Below, in pieces: positions 1-10,459 of a stretch of DNA of 64,000 nt. Position 1 is the first letter of the stretch. The number at the start of each line of letters is the position of its first letter. The DNA lies in contig JADLSH010000367.1 in NCBI GenBank assembly GCA_016169945.1, forward strand, positions 5,206,001 through 5,270,000. The letters run 5' to 3'. The position numbers were made by a program, and so were the translations under genes. This DNA is from Trachythela sp. YZ-2020 (Eukaryota > Cnidaria > Anthozoa > Malacalcyonacea > Clavulariidae). Under the pieces are notes generated by a model. That model saw nothing but the letters and a program-made list of their open reading frames with translations. It ran no database searches and was not told the DNA's origin.

Positions 1-170
1 AGAAAAATTTCGTATTTTGAAAGAAAAAAACAAGAATTGTTTACTCAACAAAAGAGCTGAAATAATTTCACGGTGTCGTCATCGTAACAAATTTCGCGTA
101 AAGAACGCAAACAAAGCCATGCATGCACATATTGTCTCCCACATACACCCCCACGTTCCGGCAGGAAGCA

Positions 171-176
171 TATAAG
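171..176 (+). promoter_or_regulatory. TATA-like box upstream of hammerhead candidate
   Basis: The hexamer TATAAG lies 35 bp before the CTGATGA core. A transcript starting about 30 bp downstream would begin almost exactly at stem I of the ribozyme candidate. The satellite at 10.2-11.0 kb has a similar arrangement (TATAAA about 45 bp before its core), which is the main reason to list it. Confidence 0.3.
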
Positions 177-197
177 CGGCCATTCCTTTCGATACTT

Positions 198-244
198 GTC
201 ACTGCCTGATGATTCTTTTAGAGATGAAACAGCCTGTTGCAGAC
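198..244 (+). ncRNA. Candidate type I hammerhead ribozyme (degenerate or variant)
   Basis: The conserved parts appear in the right order: CTGATGA at 206-212, a stem II hairpin at 214-224 (U-A, C-G, U-A, U.G around a three-base loop, with an unpaired U.U at its base), GAAA at 226-229, and a minimal stem III (CA/TG around GCC, 230-236). The UH position is TT at 237-238, followed by GCAG (239-242), which pairs with CTGC at 202-205 to form stem I. Hammerheads with very short stem III are known from Penelope-like elements and animal retrozymes. The U.U at the base of stem II could weaken activity. Whether it self-cleaves is unknown. Confidence 0.5.
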
Positions 245-349
245 CAGTTTTGAGGTAAGCGAAAATCTATAATTTGCTCTAACTATATGTTGTCGAGCAT
301 TCTTTGCGTTTCGTAGACCTAAACCTACACGTATATATATATATATATA

Positions 350-593
350 CAGCTAATTCAAAAAAGGTTGTCCTTCAAAAAATCATAAACCTTAAATATT
401 GAGCACGCAAGGGATGATTAGCTTAGTAAACAAGTAGCTCTGCATCTTAAGTGTTTCTCATATGCTTTGGCGTTGCTGCAATGCAATATTTTTTTAGTTT
501 TAGGCTCTAAATAGGAAGTTACCCATGATCCCTTGCGTGCTCAATATTTAAGGTTTATGATTTTTTGAAGGACAACCTTTTTTGAATTAGCTG
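350..593. mobile_element. MITE with 66-bp perfect terminal inverted repeats
   Basis: Bases 350-415 and 528-593 are perfect inverted repeats starting CAGCTAATTC, separated by a 112-bp spacer. The element sits in a TA-repeat tract with TA on both sides, consistent with the TA target of Tc1/mariner-type elements, although the TA-rich flank makes the duplication impossible to prove. There is no coding capacity. The perfect arm identity suggests recent origin or homogenisation; a transcript would form a long hairpin. Confidence 0.85.
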
Positions 594-1140
594 TATATAT
601 ATATATACAGGTACATGATAGAAATTGTATATTAGGTACATGATAGAAATTGTAACGAGTTCCATCATTGCAGGACAATTTCTATCGTGCACTTCACATA
701 TGTATAAAGCTCTCTTGTTGCGTCAACTTTGTTGACTCTTCTCTGCTTTCACTGCAAAATAATATTTTGATAGCATCGTTGATTAAGGTTTGACGCAAGT
801 CATTGGTTGGGAATATTATAAACGAACTATGACACTTATCATGCATGACAATGATATCCTACCTGTGGCCTTGAATGCTATTTAGTTAGATACGCAGGTT
901 CCATCGTATAAAATTTCCCACCCTAATTAAATATGGCATCTTGTATTCAGCAAGGAATGCATAGCCGTGCTAGATTTTTTGAACCTACACAGGATGCTTC
1001 GTAATAGCATCTCCCAATGTCCTACACCAACTCTGGATACAAGTTTAAAACAGGAAATTGAAATCGAAACAGGAAATTGAAATCACTCTGGATGTCCAGT
1101 AAATGTCTTATGATGACATTAAACCAGCATATCTCCAGAC
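594..1140. other. No gene; short direct and inverted repeats
   Basis: A 21-bp phrase (GGTACATGATAGAAATTGTA core) occurs twice between 609 and 655, and an inverted version follows near 674-694. The remainder has no recognisable feature. Confidence 0.4.
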
Positions 1141-1149
1141 GTCGTTGCT

Positions 1150-1612
1150 GGTAGAACTTATTATCTTACTCGGTGACTTGAATTGCAATCTGTTGAAATT
1201 AAGCAATGAATCAACTCGATATGTGTTCTGAGCTTAACTTGACCCAAATGATAGATAAATCTACAAGAATCACATCAACAACAGAATCATTAATTGACAT
1301 CATCATGATTCCCTCGCCATCCCTTTTTAAAAAGAGTGGCGTTGTGGAAGCTGTTATTAGTGACCATTGCATGGTATACGCTGTTTGTAAAGCAACCACC
1401 AACATTTATTTCCGGTTGACTTTATAAAAGCTATGATCCTCATACCTTTGCTAAAAAAATTCTCCCGTTTACCCATACATGATGACGTAAACTTACTTGC
1501 CTTATTTCACTATCATTTCTGCAGTTTGTTAGATTCGGTTGCTCCTATCAAGAACGTTACAATAAGAGCCGCCCACACCCTTCTATTAACTGCGAGATAA
1601 ATAGCGCAAATT
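1150..1612 (+). pseudogene. LINE A: endonuclease fragment
   Basis: Translated pieces resemble the C-terminal half of the AP endonuclease domain of CR1/L2/Jockey-type LINEs: a GDLN motif near 1170-1182 and an ISDH motif near 1357-1368 followed by a hydrophobic YAV. Downstream, around 1490-1590, a linker-like segment continues in another frame. It is broken by stops and frameshifts, and no reverse transcriptase follows it. It is separate from LINE B, because LINE B has its own copy of the equivalent endonuclease region starting near 1680. Confidence 0.65.
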
Positions 1613-2359
1613 ACATATTTCTCATAATCTAAATTACCAATTATTGCGGAAAGCAATATATACAACACTACTAGCTAGCATGACAGAACGCAGGGTAGCA
1701 AATTAACAAGGTCCAACTGTCTCCAACAACGTGTCATTCAACCAGTGGCGAAACTACCGGGGGGTGTGGGGGGCGGTGACACCCCCCCCCCCCAAAGTAC
1801 GAAAGTCTTGATTGGCAGGGCAATGCATGAATGTTCTTGCAAGGCAAACTGCAAAGTTACACTTACACTGTCATTTAGGTAAAACAAAAACAAAAATGGA
1901 AAGATTAGTGGAATTATAAAAGTTATTTGCTTTTATGATTTTATAAGTTTTGTGCAGCTCGCTTTTTGGCACATATTAGTTGCTAGATCAACGCTTATAT
2001 TGATCAGTTGGCAAAATTATATAGATCAGAGGCGCGTGTTCGCAGGCTAGTAACTGTTCCGAATATTATTTATAAAATGCTTTCGATTTGAAAGAAGCAT
2101 GGAAGGTGAGTAATATTCGATTTTATTGAAATAGTTGTGTGTAAATATGACTGTAGTCTTTGCTGTCGGTATTTCATGTGTGGATCATAAATATATAGTA
2201 TATGGATAGTAAATTTATAAAATAACTTTGCATGAAAATCACAATACGAACACAACACGCGTATTTTATGTTTAGCATAATGCAAATGAATATGATAAAT
2301 ATGCAGTGTCATGAATTATTGAATTGACAATAATTCTATATTTATCACTGCAGAATAAG

Positions 2360-2544
2360 CACATAGGAAAACAAATAGAAAAAGGCCATACCGGCAAAAA
2401 ATTAAATGCTCCGCCTGTAATAAAGAAATTTACAACGACAACTTTCCAAAACACAATAAATCTGCTCACGATGGAAAGGCAAGAATCACTCATATACTAG
2501 ATCCTTCGCAGAAAAGATTATCATTTTCGAAGTCCGAGGGCGAG
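2360..2544 (+). CDS. hAT transposase 5' exon: C2H2-type zinc finger
   Basis: An open frame without an ATG is bounded by a possible acceptor AG at 2358-2359 and a good donor (GAG|GTAAGT) after 2544. It encodes about 60 residues with a finger of the form C-x2-C-x11-H-x4-H (starting KCSACNKEIY). The same kind of finger occurs in the hAT at 53-55 kb (54476-54583, reverse strand), which supports it as the N-terminal DNA-binding or dimerisation exon of this transposase family. It is too short and lacks a start, so a simple ORF scan misses it. The acceptor choice is uncertain. Confidence 0.55.
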
Positions 2545-2708
2545 GTAAGTTAAGTGCCTTTTTAAAAGTTGACTGTTTTGTATGAACTTGTTATTTTAAT
2601 TGTTAATAGTTTTGTATTTGTAACTTTATATACTTTGCCCATAAGTCCATTAGTTTGCACTTGTCAGTTGTCACCTTCAATCTATTATAATAGTCACTAC
2701 AATCAAAG

Positions 2709-2894
2709 ATGTATAAAATTTTGGAAGGTGTACCGTGTACTCATGAAGTAGTGGAGCCAACTTCAACTGTGGAACTTTTGGAAGAAAACTTGTTTGTAAA
2801 TCCTTGCAACCCAGAAATAGATTTTCAAGAGACAGCAGAATCTGTCTCATCATCTGAAGATGATTCCATTAGTAGATTCCATTTGAATGATGAG
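2709..2894 (+). CDS. hAT transposase acidic linker exon (putative)
   Basis: An open frame of about 62 residues is rich in Glu, Ser and Asp (for example SVSSSEDDSISRF) and ends at a plausible donor (GATGAG|GTAATA). No conserved domain is visible. Its position between the C2H2 exon and the main transposase frame suggests a linker exon. The ATG at 2709 may be internal, because the exon could start at an acceptor slightly upstream. Confidence 0.4.
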
Positions 2895-3146
2895 GTAATA
2901 AAATAGTTGATTTATCAGTTTTATGTACGTATGATTTTATGTTTAGTAGATGATTTTTCAAAAATGTTTTAAGACTGTATCTTGGCTGATCAGATTTCTG
3001 GATTTTCAACAACTTATTTACAATAAAATATACAACACTTTTTTTCCATTTTCAGGTTGTTACAAGATTTGACTCCTTACTTCAAAATTATTTTTGACGA
3101 AAGTTGTAGATCACACATAATATATATACATTATTTTTCTTTGCAG

Positions 3147-5629
3147 GAAACACACAGTGAACAGCCTTCAGACAGTGGTGACCAAGAAAGCATAACATGG
3201 CTAACATGTGCAGGGCAGTTGAAGGTTCTTTCTCAATTCCTTAGTTAATGTCAAAATATCCTAGATGAGGTCGTATCAGAAGAAGAAACAAGAGCCGAAA
3301 GTTTTGCATTGAAAGTCAAAGACATGACATTAAAGATAAGCGATCTATCTCATCAGCTAACAAATAATTGTTCGTATGTCATTAGCAAAGTCAGAGAACA
3401 CGAGGTTGAAGTAGGCTGTCTAGTAATTGGAACAAGCAGTCAGTTAGATAGCCATGATCCAAGTGAAAGGCCACGGAATATGAACGATGACCAACGGAAG
3501 TTCCTAATACAACTTGGTCCTTGTCAGCCCAAGTTAAAATCTTTTCCTAGAAATGAAGCAATACCGAAAAGCAAGCAAAACAAATTCAGTGCATCTTGGT
3601 ATGATTCCTTTCCTCACCTTGAATACAGCCAAAAGGAGGACAAGGCATACTGTTTTGTATGTTCGTTGTTTTCGTCTGGACCAGGTCGAGAGAAAAGCGA
3701 AACTGCTTGGATCGATGGTATTAGAGCATGGCACAGAATGAAAAGTGTAGGTTCCAATAAACGAGGCAAGCTTCTTCAACATTTTTCCTGCAAGTCCCAT
3801 TAAGCTGCTTTTCAGGATTTTGCCCGATTTTCAATAGAGTCTTGTCATATTGATGTTTTAATGAGCGCACAAATGAAGGAAATTCTTGTCCAAGAGAAAG
3901 CAGATGACGAAAGGAACAAAGAAATCATGGCAATACTCTTTGATGTAGCCAGAATGCTGGGAAGGCAATCCCTTGCTTTCAGAGGCTCTGGAAATGACGA
4001 TGATGGTAATTTTATTCAAATAGTCAATTTCCTTTCCAGGCATTGTCCTGTCCTTAGATCATGGCTAGAAGACCAACGCATGAAACCGTACAGCACAACA
4101 TATACCAGTTCCGAATCCCAAAATGAGATGGTGCATTTATTGGCTCAGGTTGTGAAGGAGAGGATCAGAGATGAAATTAATTCTGCTGGGATTTACTCTG
4201 TGTCTGCTGACACTACTCCAGATACCTCAAATCAAGACAAGCTAGTTGTTGCCGGAAGGTATGTCGATTCTGCGGGTGTCCCACGCGAGAGAGTGATTGA
4301 AATGAAAGAGTCTATTGATAAGAGCGGTGCTGGCACAGCAAAGGACATAATCAGTTCTTTGACAGATAATGAAATCGACTTAGATATGCTGTCTTTTCAA
4401 ACGTAGGATTTTACAGCTTCAATGTCTGGAAGATTGAATGGCGCACAGAAAATCTTACAGGACATGTTGGAACGACCAGTTCCTTATATTCCTTGCCAGG
4501 GGCATCGATCCAACACTTTCAATGAACATTGCTACAAACAGAGCAACATCATAACATCGATGTATGACGGACTGGAAGATATATACGTATTTTTTAGCAG
4601 AAGCACAAGAAGAAACAAAGTTATCGAGAATGTCACGAAAGAGATTGAAAACTCCTTGAAGTTCAGGAACTTATCAAAGACCAGATGGGTGTACTGTTCC
4701 GTCTCCATCGACGCTGTTTGGAGAAGTTACGAACAAATTCCGAAAGCAATTGATGACGTTATCACTGCCAATGGCGTCGAACCGAAGATTAAGGCAAAAG
4801 GTAATGGGATCAAGACGACTTTCTCTTTGGTCTCATGTTTATGAGACTTATCATGAAGAAAACAAGAGTTCTCACAAAGCAACTACAGGAAGAAGAGCGT
4901 AACATTCTGGATGCTCTAAAGTTAATCGATGCCACAGTGGAAAACCTGAAAGCAATTCGAAGTGATGATTGTGCAATGGATGTAGAGCTAGACGCGATTG
5001 TTGAGTTCGGAAGCAAGATGGGCATAGATTCGATGGCGCAATACCAACTCTACCATAGACCAAGGAGGCCACCAAGAAGAATTGACGAACACCCAGAAGC
5101 ATCTGCGCAATTATTATTCAAAGAATTTTACAGAAAAAAAATGTGTTCGGTGCTCGACTCTTTAATCACCGAATATGCGGACAAAGTCTGCCTTGAGCAG
5201 ATAAAACCCCTAGCTGATGGTCTACAACCTCCCAGTTAAGGCAATATGCAATCCCTTTCCACCTGCTCGTGAAGTTGAACCTGAAGTACTCCTATCTGAG
5301 CTAGACCCATGATCTCAACAAAACAACCCAGCTCCGTACAAGAGGCAGCCAAGTTTGGCCACGAGTATGTGGGAATCTTCCCAACCGTATGCAAAGCTTA
5401 CCAGCTTTTGCTTACCGCTCCAGTGTCCCTCGCAAAAGATGAGCGAACTTTCAGTAAACTGAAGATTGTCAAGAACTGTCTGAGATCAACTATGAAAGAT
5501 AAACGTTTGAATGGCTTGATCCTACTGGCTTGTGAAAAGGATCTCGTGGACAGTATTGATTTGAACGCTGTTCTGGACACTTGGGCGAAAATTAAAATGC
5601 GCAAATTGCGAGTAAAGCCGATGAAATAA
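3147..5629 (+). pseudogene. hAT transposase body: TTF zinc finger, DUF4371/RNase H-like core, dimerisation tail
   Basis: An acceptor (TTTGCAG) precedes 3147. One reading frame then runs to 4844, interrupted only by stops at 3246-3248, 3801-3803 and 4404-4406. It moves to another frame near 4835-4844 and continues in that frame to 5629, with stops between 5239 and 5309. Seen in order: the TTF-type finger region (~3590-3800; SWYDSFPHLEYS followed by a CFVC pair and a late C-x2-H); a DUF4371-like block (3861-4406) with a candidate catalytic aspartate in SADTTPD; a C-terminal block with the TRWVY motif (~4680); and the hAT dimerisation region around 5400-5600 (LAKDERTFSKLK). All domains needed for hAT transposition are present but the gene is dead. 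Confidence 0.85.
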
Positions 5630-5842
5630 ACACTATTTTTAAGACGATAGATTATTACAGCCAACAGTCAGTAGTTAGCGTGCAAATGTATATTTGGAGT
5701 CTTCTACTGTTGTACATGTAAATTGTAAATACATTAGAAAAATTTCACCTACATCGCTGCAGGGCATAATAGAATTTGGCAGGGCAACTCTACCCAACCC
5801 CTCCCCCAACGAAAAGGTAGTAGTTTCGCCCCTGCATTCAAC

Positions 5843-7256
5843 CAACACATGTTGATGGACATACTTTGGATCTTATAATCACACGCCTCTCCGATCACAT
5901 CGTAAAGGCTCCACCATATGTTGACCGCTATTTTTCAGACCGTGCATCCATTCTATGTGATCTTCATGTTGAAAAACCAACAATGACCGTCAAAAATATT
6001 TCATATAGAAAACTTAAATCAATTAATCTGGAATCACTAAATAAGGACTTGGCTGCTTCTGATCTTTGCCAAATTCCTCCTAATGATTTGCAAGAGTTGC
6101 TTTTGTGTTATGACGCCACTTTAAGAAGTGTTTTAGACAAACATGCACCGCTAATGAGTAGGACCATTGTGGAAAGACCTCGAGTACCATGGTTTAATGA
6201 GGAAGTTAGAATTGCTAAACGTGAAAGGAGGAAAGCTGAAAGAAAATGGAGAGCCACCAGGAACGATTCCGATCTTACCATCTTTAAAGCTAAACTAAAT
6301 GCAGTTACGTATCTAATGAATAGTGCTCGTCGTGATTTTTATACCAATTTTATTAACGAAAATAGTACTGATCAGAGGAACTTATTCAATGCCAGCAAGA
6401 ACTTACTGAACATGAACAAGATGCAAAATTTTCCCCCTAATGTTGATAGTGCTGTGATTGCTGGTGAAATGGGAAAGTATTTTGCGCGAAAGATTGATAG
6501 CATCCGGGAACAGTTGGGAGATGACCATGTTTTACATCTTGAAGATATTGTTTTTGAGACGGAGGAGCCAGTGTCTTGTTCATTTGCTGATTTTGAAATC
6601 CTGACTGAGCTTGATGTTAAATCGCTCATTTTGAATTCATCTTTAAAATCGTGTCCGTTGGACCCTATGCCTTCAGAGTTGGAAAGCCAGTGTCATGTGT
6701 TACTTCCAGTCATAACTCAAATAATCAATTCATCATTACAATCTGGTCAGTTCCCTGATAGTTGGAAGGAGGCGCTAGTCCTTTCTCTTTTAAATAAATT
6801 TGGACTTGATTTAATTTTTAAAAATTTCCGACCGGTGAGCAATTTGTCTTTTGTATCAAAACTTTCGGAAAAAGCTGCGTTTGATCAAATCTTTGTGCAC
6901 ATGACAACGAATAATTTACATTCGACTGCACAATCAGCTTGCAAGAAGAATCCTAGCACTGAAACAGCGTTATTGAAAGTAAGAAATGATATTCTAATGA
7001 ATATGAACCGACATCATGTTACGCTTCTTGTCCTGTTAGACCTTAGCTCGGCGTTTGATACAGTTGACCACGGGATCATGTTGAAAAGATTAAGAAAGAG
7101 GCTTGGAATGGATGGTACTGCCCTCGATTGGGTACGTTCGTATCTTTCTGATAGATCACAACGCGTATCTGTAAATGGATCTGTCTCAGAGAAATTTGTG
7201 TTGGATTGTAGCGTCCCGCAAGGCTCGTGTTTAGGCCCTTTGTTATTTACTAGAAA
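5843..7256 (+). pseudogene. LINE B: endonuclease end and reverse transcriptase
   Basis: The frame runs from the endonuclease motif GHTLDLIIT just after the hAT through a linker into reverse transcriptase. RT motifs seen: a DSWKEALV block, FRPVSNLSF, LLDLSSAFDTVDH with the first catalytic aspartates (~7038-7070), and SVPQGSCLGPLLF at the end. The motif carrying the paired catalytic aspartates (FADD-type) is missing because the sequence is replaced after 7256. The frame is open for about 470 codons, unusually well kept for a dead element. It is 5'-truncated and lacks ORF1. Confidence 0.85.
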
Positions 7257-7795
7257 TACATGCATGCAGAATCCCCTCGCCCATTTGAACCAAACAATTT
7301 ACTCCCCAAAAGTTATTGTAAAATGAAGTACTGAATCGACCACTGTAACCATGGTAACATGCAACACTGTATATTTCTTTTATTTTAATTTGCAAAAATA
7401 TTAATATTTTGTACTTTTAACTATAAAATTATCATTATCAACTATATAAAGTGGGTATGCTATTATGTACTCTTCTAGCTTTGATTTACTGTAACATTCA
7501 ACCTTAGACGTTCACAAAACGTTTCGAAATTTTCATAAAACTTCAACCGCTTTTCGAGCAGTATTTTTATACTTCGGCACTTGCTTTTGAAATGAAGTTT
7601 TTGAGATTTAATGTTTTTTATTTTTCTATAACGTATTTGAATCAATACTAAAATACTTTTAAGATCAATCAATGTTATATTGACCACACAGAATGGTCTA
7701 CGCATTTTCAAATTCACAAACTATACTGTATGGAGTGTATGCTATAAATCGGCAAAGCAAGTATGCAAAATAGACACTTACCCGTTTAAAACGCT
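7257..7795. other. Unidentified ~540-bp replacement inside LINE B
   Basis: LINE B homology stops after the PQGSCLGPLLF motif and resumes at the NLGVWFD motif near 7840, so roughly 85 codons of the family are missing and replaced by AT-rich sequence. I see no target duplication, inverted termini or coding capacity. It could be an insertion plus deletion, or a recombination between repeats. Confidence 0.5.
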
Positions 7796-8615
7796 CCATA
7801 TAACATTGGTGAATCTGATATCGTCCCAAAGTCAACTGTGAAAAATCTTGGGGTATGGTTCGACTCCTATTTTTCCATGAGCACGCATATTACGAAGATT
7901 AGTTCCGCAGCATTTATTACTTGTACAATATTAGGCGTATTAGGAAGTATCTTTCTAGGGAATCTACTGAGAAACTGATTCATGCTTTTATTTCCAGTCG
8001 TTTGGACTACTGTAACAGTCTACCATATGGATCACCTGATTATACCACTTGAACAAGTTACAAAGAGTTCAAAATACTGCAGCTAGACTGCTTTTCCAAG
8101 AATCCAAATTTTGCCATATAACTCCGCACCTTCGTGAACTCCACTGGCTCCCAGTGAAATATTGAATTAGTTTTAAGATACTGGTTCTAACTTTTAAAGC
8201 ACTTTATGGTTTAGCTCCAATATACATTCAGGAACTCATAAGTATTAGGCAGTGCAATAAATACAACCTTCGATCATTAAATAATAGTAATGGCTTGATA
8301 TTGATGCTACCTAGTTGTAAAACTTTGTCTACACTCGGCGACACGGCATTCTGTTCTGCCGCTCCGATGCTCTGGAATGACTTACCGTGTGAAATTAGAA
8401 ACTGCACGTCTTTGAACAGTTTTAAAAAAATGATTAAAACATTTTTATATCGTATGGCTTTTTCTTAACTAATTTTTAAAATATGTAACAAATATTGTTT
8501 CTAACTATTTTATTACTATATGTAAATTCCTAGTTATTGTAATGCGCAGTTGAAAATGTATATTGATATTTGCGCAATATAAATTAATAAAATTATTATT
8601 ATTATTATTATTATT
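7796..8615 (+). pseudogene. LINE B: RT thumb/C-terminal domain and 3' tail
   Basis: Translated pieces in changing frames show NLGVWFDSYFSMSTHI, a segment with SRLDYCNSL, and the common LINE C-terminal signature AAPMLWNDLPCEIRNC followed by SLNSFKKMIKTFL. It ends with an AT-rich 3' UTR and an ATT microsatellite (8592-8615), the usual 3' end of this LINE type. Confidence 0.8.
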
Positions 8616-8616
8616 A

Positions 8617-9310
8617 ACTGCATTTTGCATTGTATTGAGAATTTAGTTTTACTGTTAGACAGAAGATACTAACAGAGAGTATTATAACTGATTAAGAAGG
8701 TAGTTTTAATGTTCTAACACTGGAAAATGTACTTGACGGAGCTACTTTACAAACACTGTTCCGCAGTTTTACTATTCGGTTGAAGCTTGATAGGTGGTGG
8801 TTTTGCAGAAGGGAGTCTTTAGCATGAGGTTGGGATTAAGGCTGAGACGAGTTCGGTTGTGAGAAACAAAGGAAACATAGTTGTGGACATTGAGGTCGGA
8901 AATACCATGCATAAAGCAGTTGGACCTGCATAAAGCGCTTAGAATGAAACCAGGTCTCTCATTTCTCGATCATAGCATTCATTTGAACAGTTAGGAATAT
9001 GTCTCAATAAACCTTTTCCTCCTAATAAATTCGTTTTCGCTAGAACTTTTTTTTTTTTTTAAATAGATGTGTAGAGCATTAGCTTTAACTTCTTGCACCT
9101 TGTACCCATACTCTCCAACGCTGTCGTGATCATTTGCATTTCGTTGTACAATGACGTCACGGAACAAGGCTAGACAATTTTTGCTGAGTTCAACGTGTCA
9201 CGCGGGCAAGCTTGGGCGAGACTTGCGGACTCTGCAATGTTTAGCATCCCTCCAACCCACATATCCCCGCAGAAGTAATTAGTGTGCAAGACCAATGACG
9301 TCGCAATACA
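8617..9310. other. No gene recognised
   Basis: There is a T run at 9049-9062 and no convincing open frame or repeat. The GC content rises slightly towards the minisatellite. Confidence 0.4.
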
Positions 9311-9964
9311 GTAGCGTAGCGCCGCAGCGTAGCGCCGCAGCGTAGCGCCGCAGCGTAGCGCCGCAGCGTAGCGCCGCAGCGTAGCGCCGCAGCGTAGCGC
9401 CGCAGCGTAGCGCCGCAGCGTAGCGCCGCAGCGTAGCGCCGCAGCGTAGCGCCGCAGCGTAGCGCCGCAGCGCCAGCGCCGCAGCGTAGCGCCGCAGCGC
9501 AGCGCCGCAGCGTAGCGCCGCAGCGTAGCGCCGCAGCGTAGCGCCGCAGCGCAGCGCCGCAGCGTAGCGCCGCAGCAGCGTAGCGCCGCAGCGTCGCGCC
9601 GCAGCGTAGCGCCGCAGCGTAGCGCCGCAGCGTAGCGCCGCAGCGTAGCGCCGCAGCGTAGCGCCGCAGCGTAGCGCCGCAGCGTAGCGCCGCAGCGTAG
9701 CGCCGCAGCGTAGCGCCGCAGCGTAGCGCCGCAGCGTAGCGCCGCAGCGTAGCGCCGCAGCGTAGCGCCGCAGCGTAGCGCCGCAGCGTAGCGCCGCAGC
9801 GTAGCGCCGCAGCGTAGCGCCGCAGCGTAGCGCCGCAGCGTAGCGCCGCAGCGTAGCGCCGCAGCGTAGCGCCGCAGCGTAGCGCCGCAGCGTAGCGCCG
9901 CAGCGTAGCGCCGCAGCGTAGCGCCGCAGCGTAGCGCCGCAGCGTAGCGCCGCAGCGTAGCGCC
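9311..9964. repeat. 13-bp GC-rich CpG minisatellite (~50 copies)
   Basis: The unit GCGTAGCGCCGCA (10 of 13 bases G or C, three CpGs per unit) is repeated about 50 times, with rare variants near 9471-9480, 9496, 9550-9580 and 9592. Since 13 is not a multiple of three, all three reverse-strand frames cycle through the same 13-residue peptide and stay open, producing long but meaningless ORFs. Each forward frame hits TAG. The array is a sharp GC island in an AT-rich region. Confidence 0.95.
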
Positions 9965-10375
9965 ACATCTTCAGCTTTCATAGGAATATATTTTGGTCTC
10001 TCATGAAGCCGTCTTTGTTTGTGACCTTCTCGTTGCTCAATCGTCATCATTGCTAAATCTTTAGGTCTTCAATCTGAAAAGTCTACCCAATTAAATATAT
10101 TTTTAACAAAGTAAATAAGGTCTGCTCTGGGTCTGCTTCTAAGAGCGTATTATTCTTAAACTCCATCACTCGCTTGGGTGTATATATATATGCTCCTTCA
10201 CTTGTGTTGTTGAGCACTCTGTGAGGTTAATTGGTGGCTAATAAGCTATAATGCAAAAGCTCACTTCCCTTGTGGTCGTTTGAGCACTCTGGCCCCAAGA
10301 CACTTCACGCATGTCTGGATGCGCATGTGTCTGAGTATTGTACCACATGCGCTTGGTGAGGGCAAGAGTATGGTG

Positions 10376-10381
10376 TATAAA
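10376..10381 (+). promoter_or_regulatory. TATA box of satellite unit 1 (also 10655-10660, 10937-10942)
   Basis: TATAAA is at the same place in all three copies, about 40 bp upstream of the ribozyme stem I strand. Transcription starting about 30 bp downstream would begin shortly before the ribozyme. The function is inferred from spacing only. Confidence 0.4.
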
Positions 10382-10415
10382 TACGAAGTCACTCGCATCT
10401 AGACTGCGTTACAAG

Positions 10416-10459
10416 CTGCACTGACGAGCCGTTGAACGGCGAAACATGCATGTCTGCAG
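10416..10459 (+). ncRNA. Hammerhead ribozyme, satellite unit 1 (type I, short stem III)
   Basis: Stem I CTGCA (10416-10420) pairs with TGCAG (10455-10459). The core CTGACGA is at 10421-10427. Stem II is GCCG/CGGC around a short loop (10428-10440). GAAA is at 10441-10444. Stem III is minimal (CA/TG around TGCA, 10445-10452), and the cleavage triplet GTC ends at 10454. Every conserved core base is present. A two-pair stem III suggests that efficient cleavage may need dimer formation, as described for short-stem-III hammerheads. Confidence 0.88.

Larger units (their letters stand above)
1..349. other. Gene-free leader stretch with ribozyme candidate
   Basis: No convincing coding region is visible. 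The stretch ends in a TA microsatellite next to the MITE that follows. The only structured content is a TATA-like motif at 171-176 and a hammerhead-like core at 198-244, described separately. Confidence 0.5.
1743..5834 (+). mobile_element. Degraded hAT transposon with ZMYM/TTF-type transposase
   Basis: The boundaries are exact: an 8-bp target duplication CATTCAAC at 1735-1742 and 5835-5842, and imperfect inverted termini (left CAGTGGCGAAACTACC; right end reads CAGGGGCGAAACTA on the reverse strand). Subterminal G and C runs follow the left end. The inside encodes a C2H2 finger exon, an acidic exon, and a TTF/DUF4371-type transposase ending in a hAT dimerisation region. Length is 4092 bp. In-frame stops and at least one frameshift mean it is inactive. 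The family resembles the transposases from which ZMYM1-like and PKR-repressor-like host proteins derive. Confidence 0.92.
1680..8616 (+). mobile_element. LINE B (CR1/L2-like), 5'-truncated and twice interrupted
   Basis: The element runs from the end of an endonuclease domain (from ~1680), through reverse transcriptase (5843-7256), to a C-terminal domain (7796-8465) and an ATT-repeat tail (8592-8615) typical of CR1/L2-type LINEs. It is split by the hAT element 1743-5834 and by an unidentified ~540-bp replacement at 7257-7795. Removing the hAT plus one 8-bp duplication brings the endonuclease reading frame back into register, so the hAT landed in an open LINE. The 3' third carries many stops. 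Confidence 0.85.

Noticed and set aside
9241..10050. Long reverse-strand open frames of 229 and 269 codons
   Set aside because: They are the 13-bp minisatellite read in all frames; open only because the unit has no reverse-strand stop.
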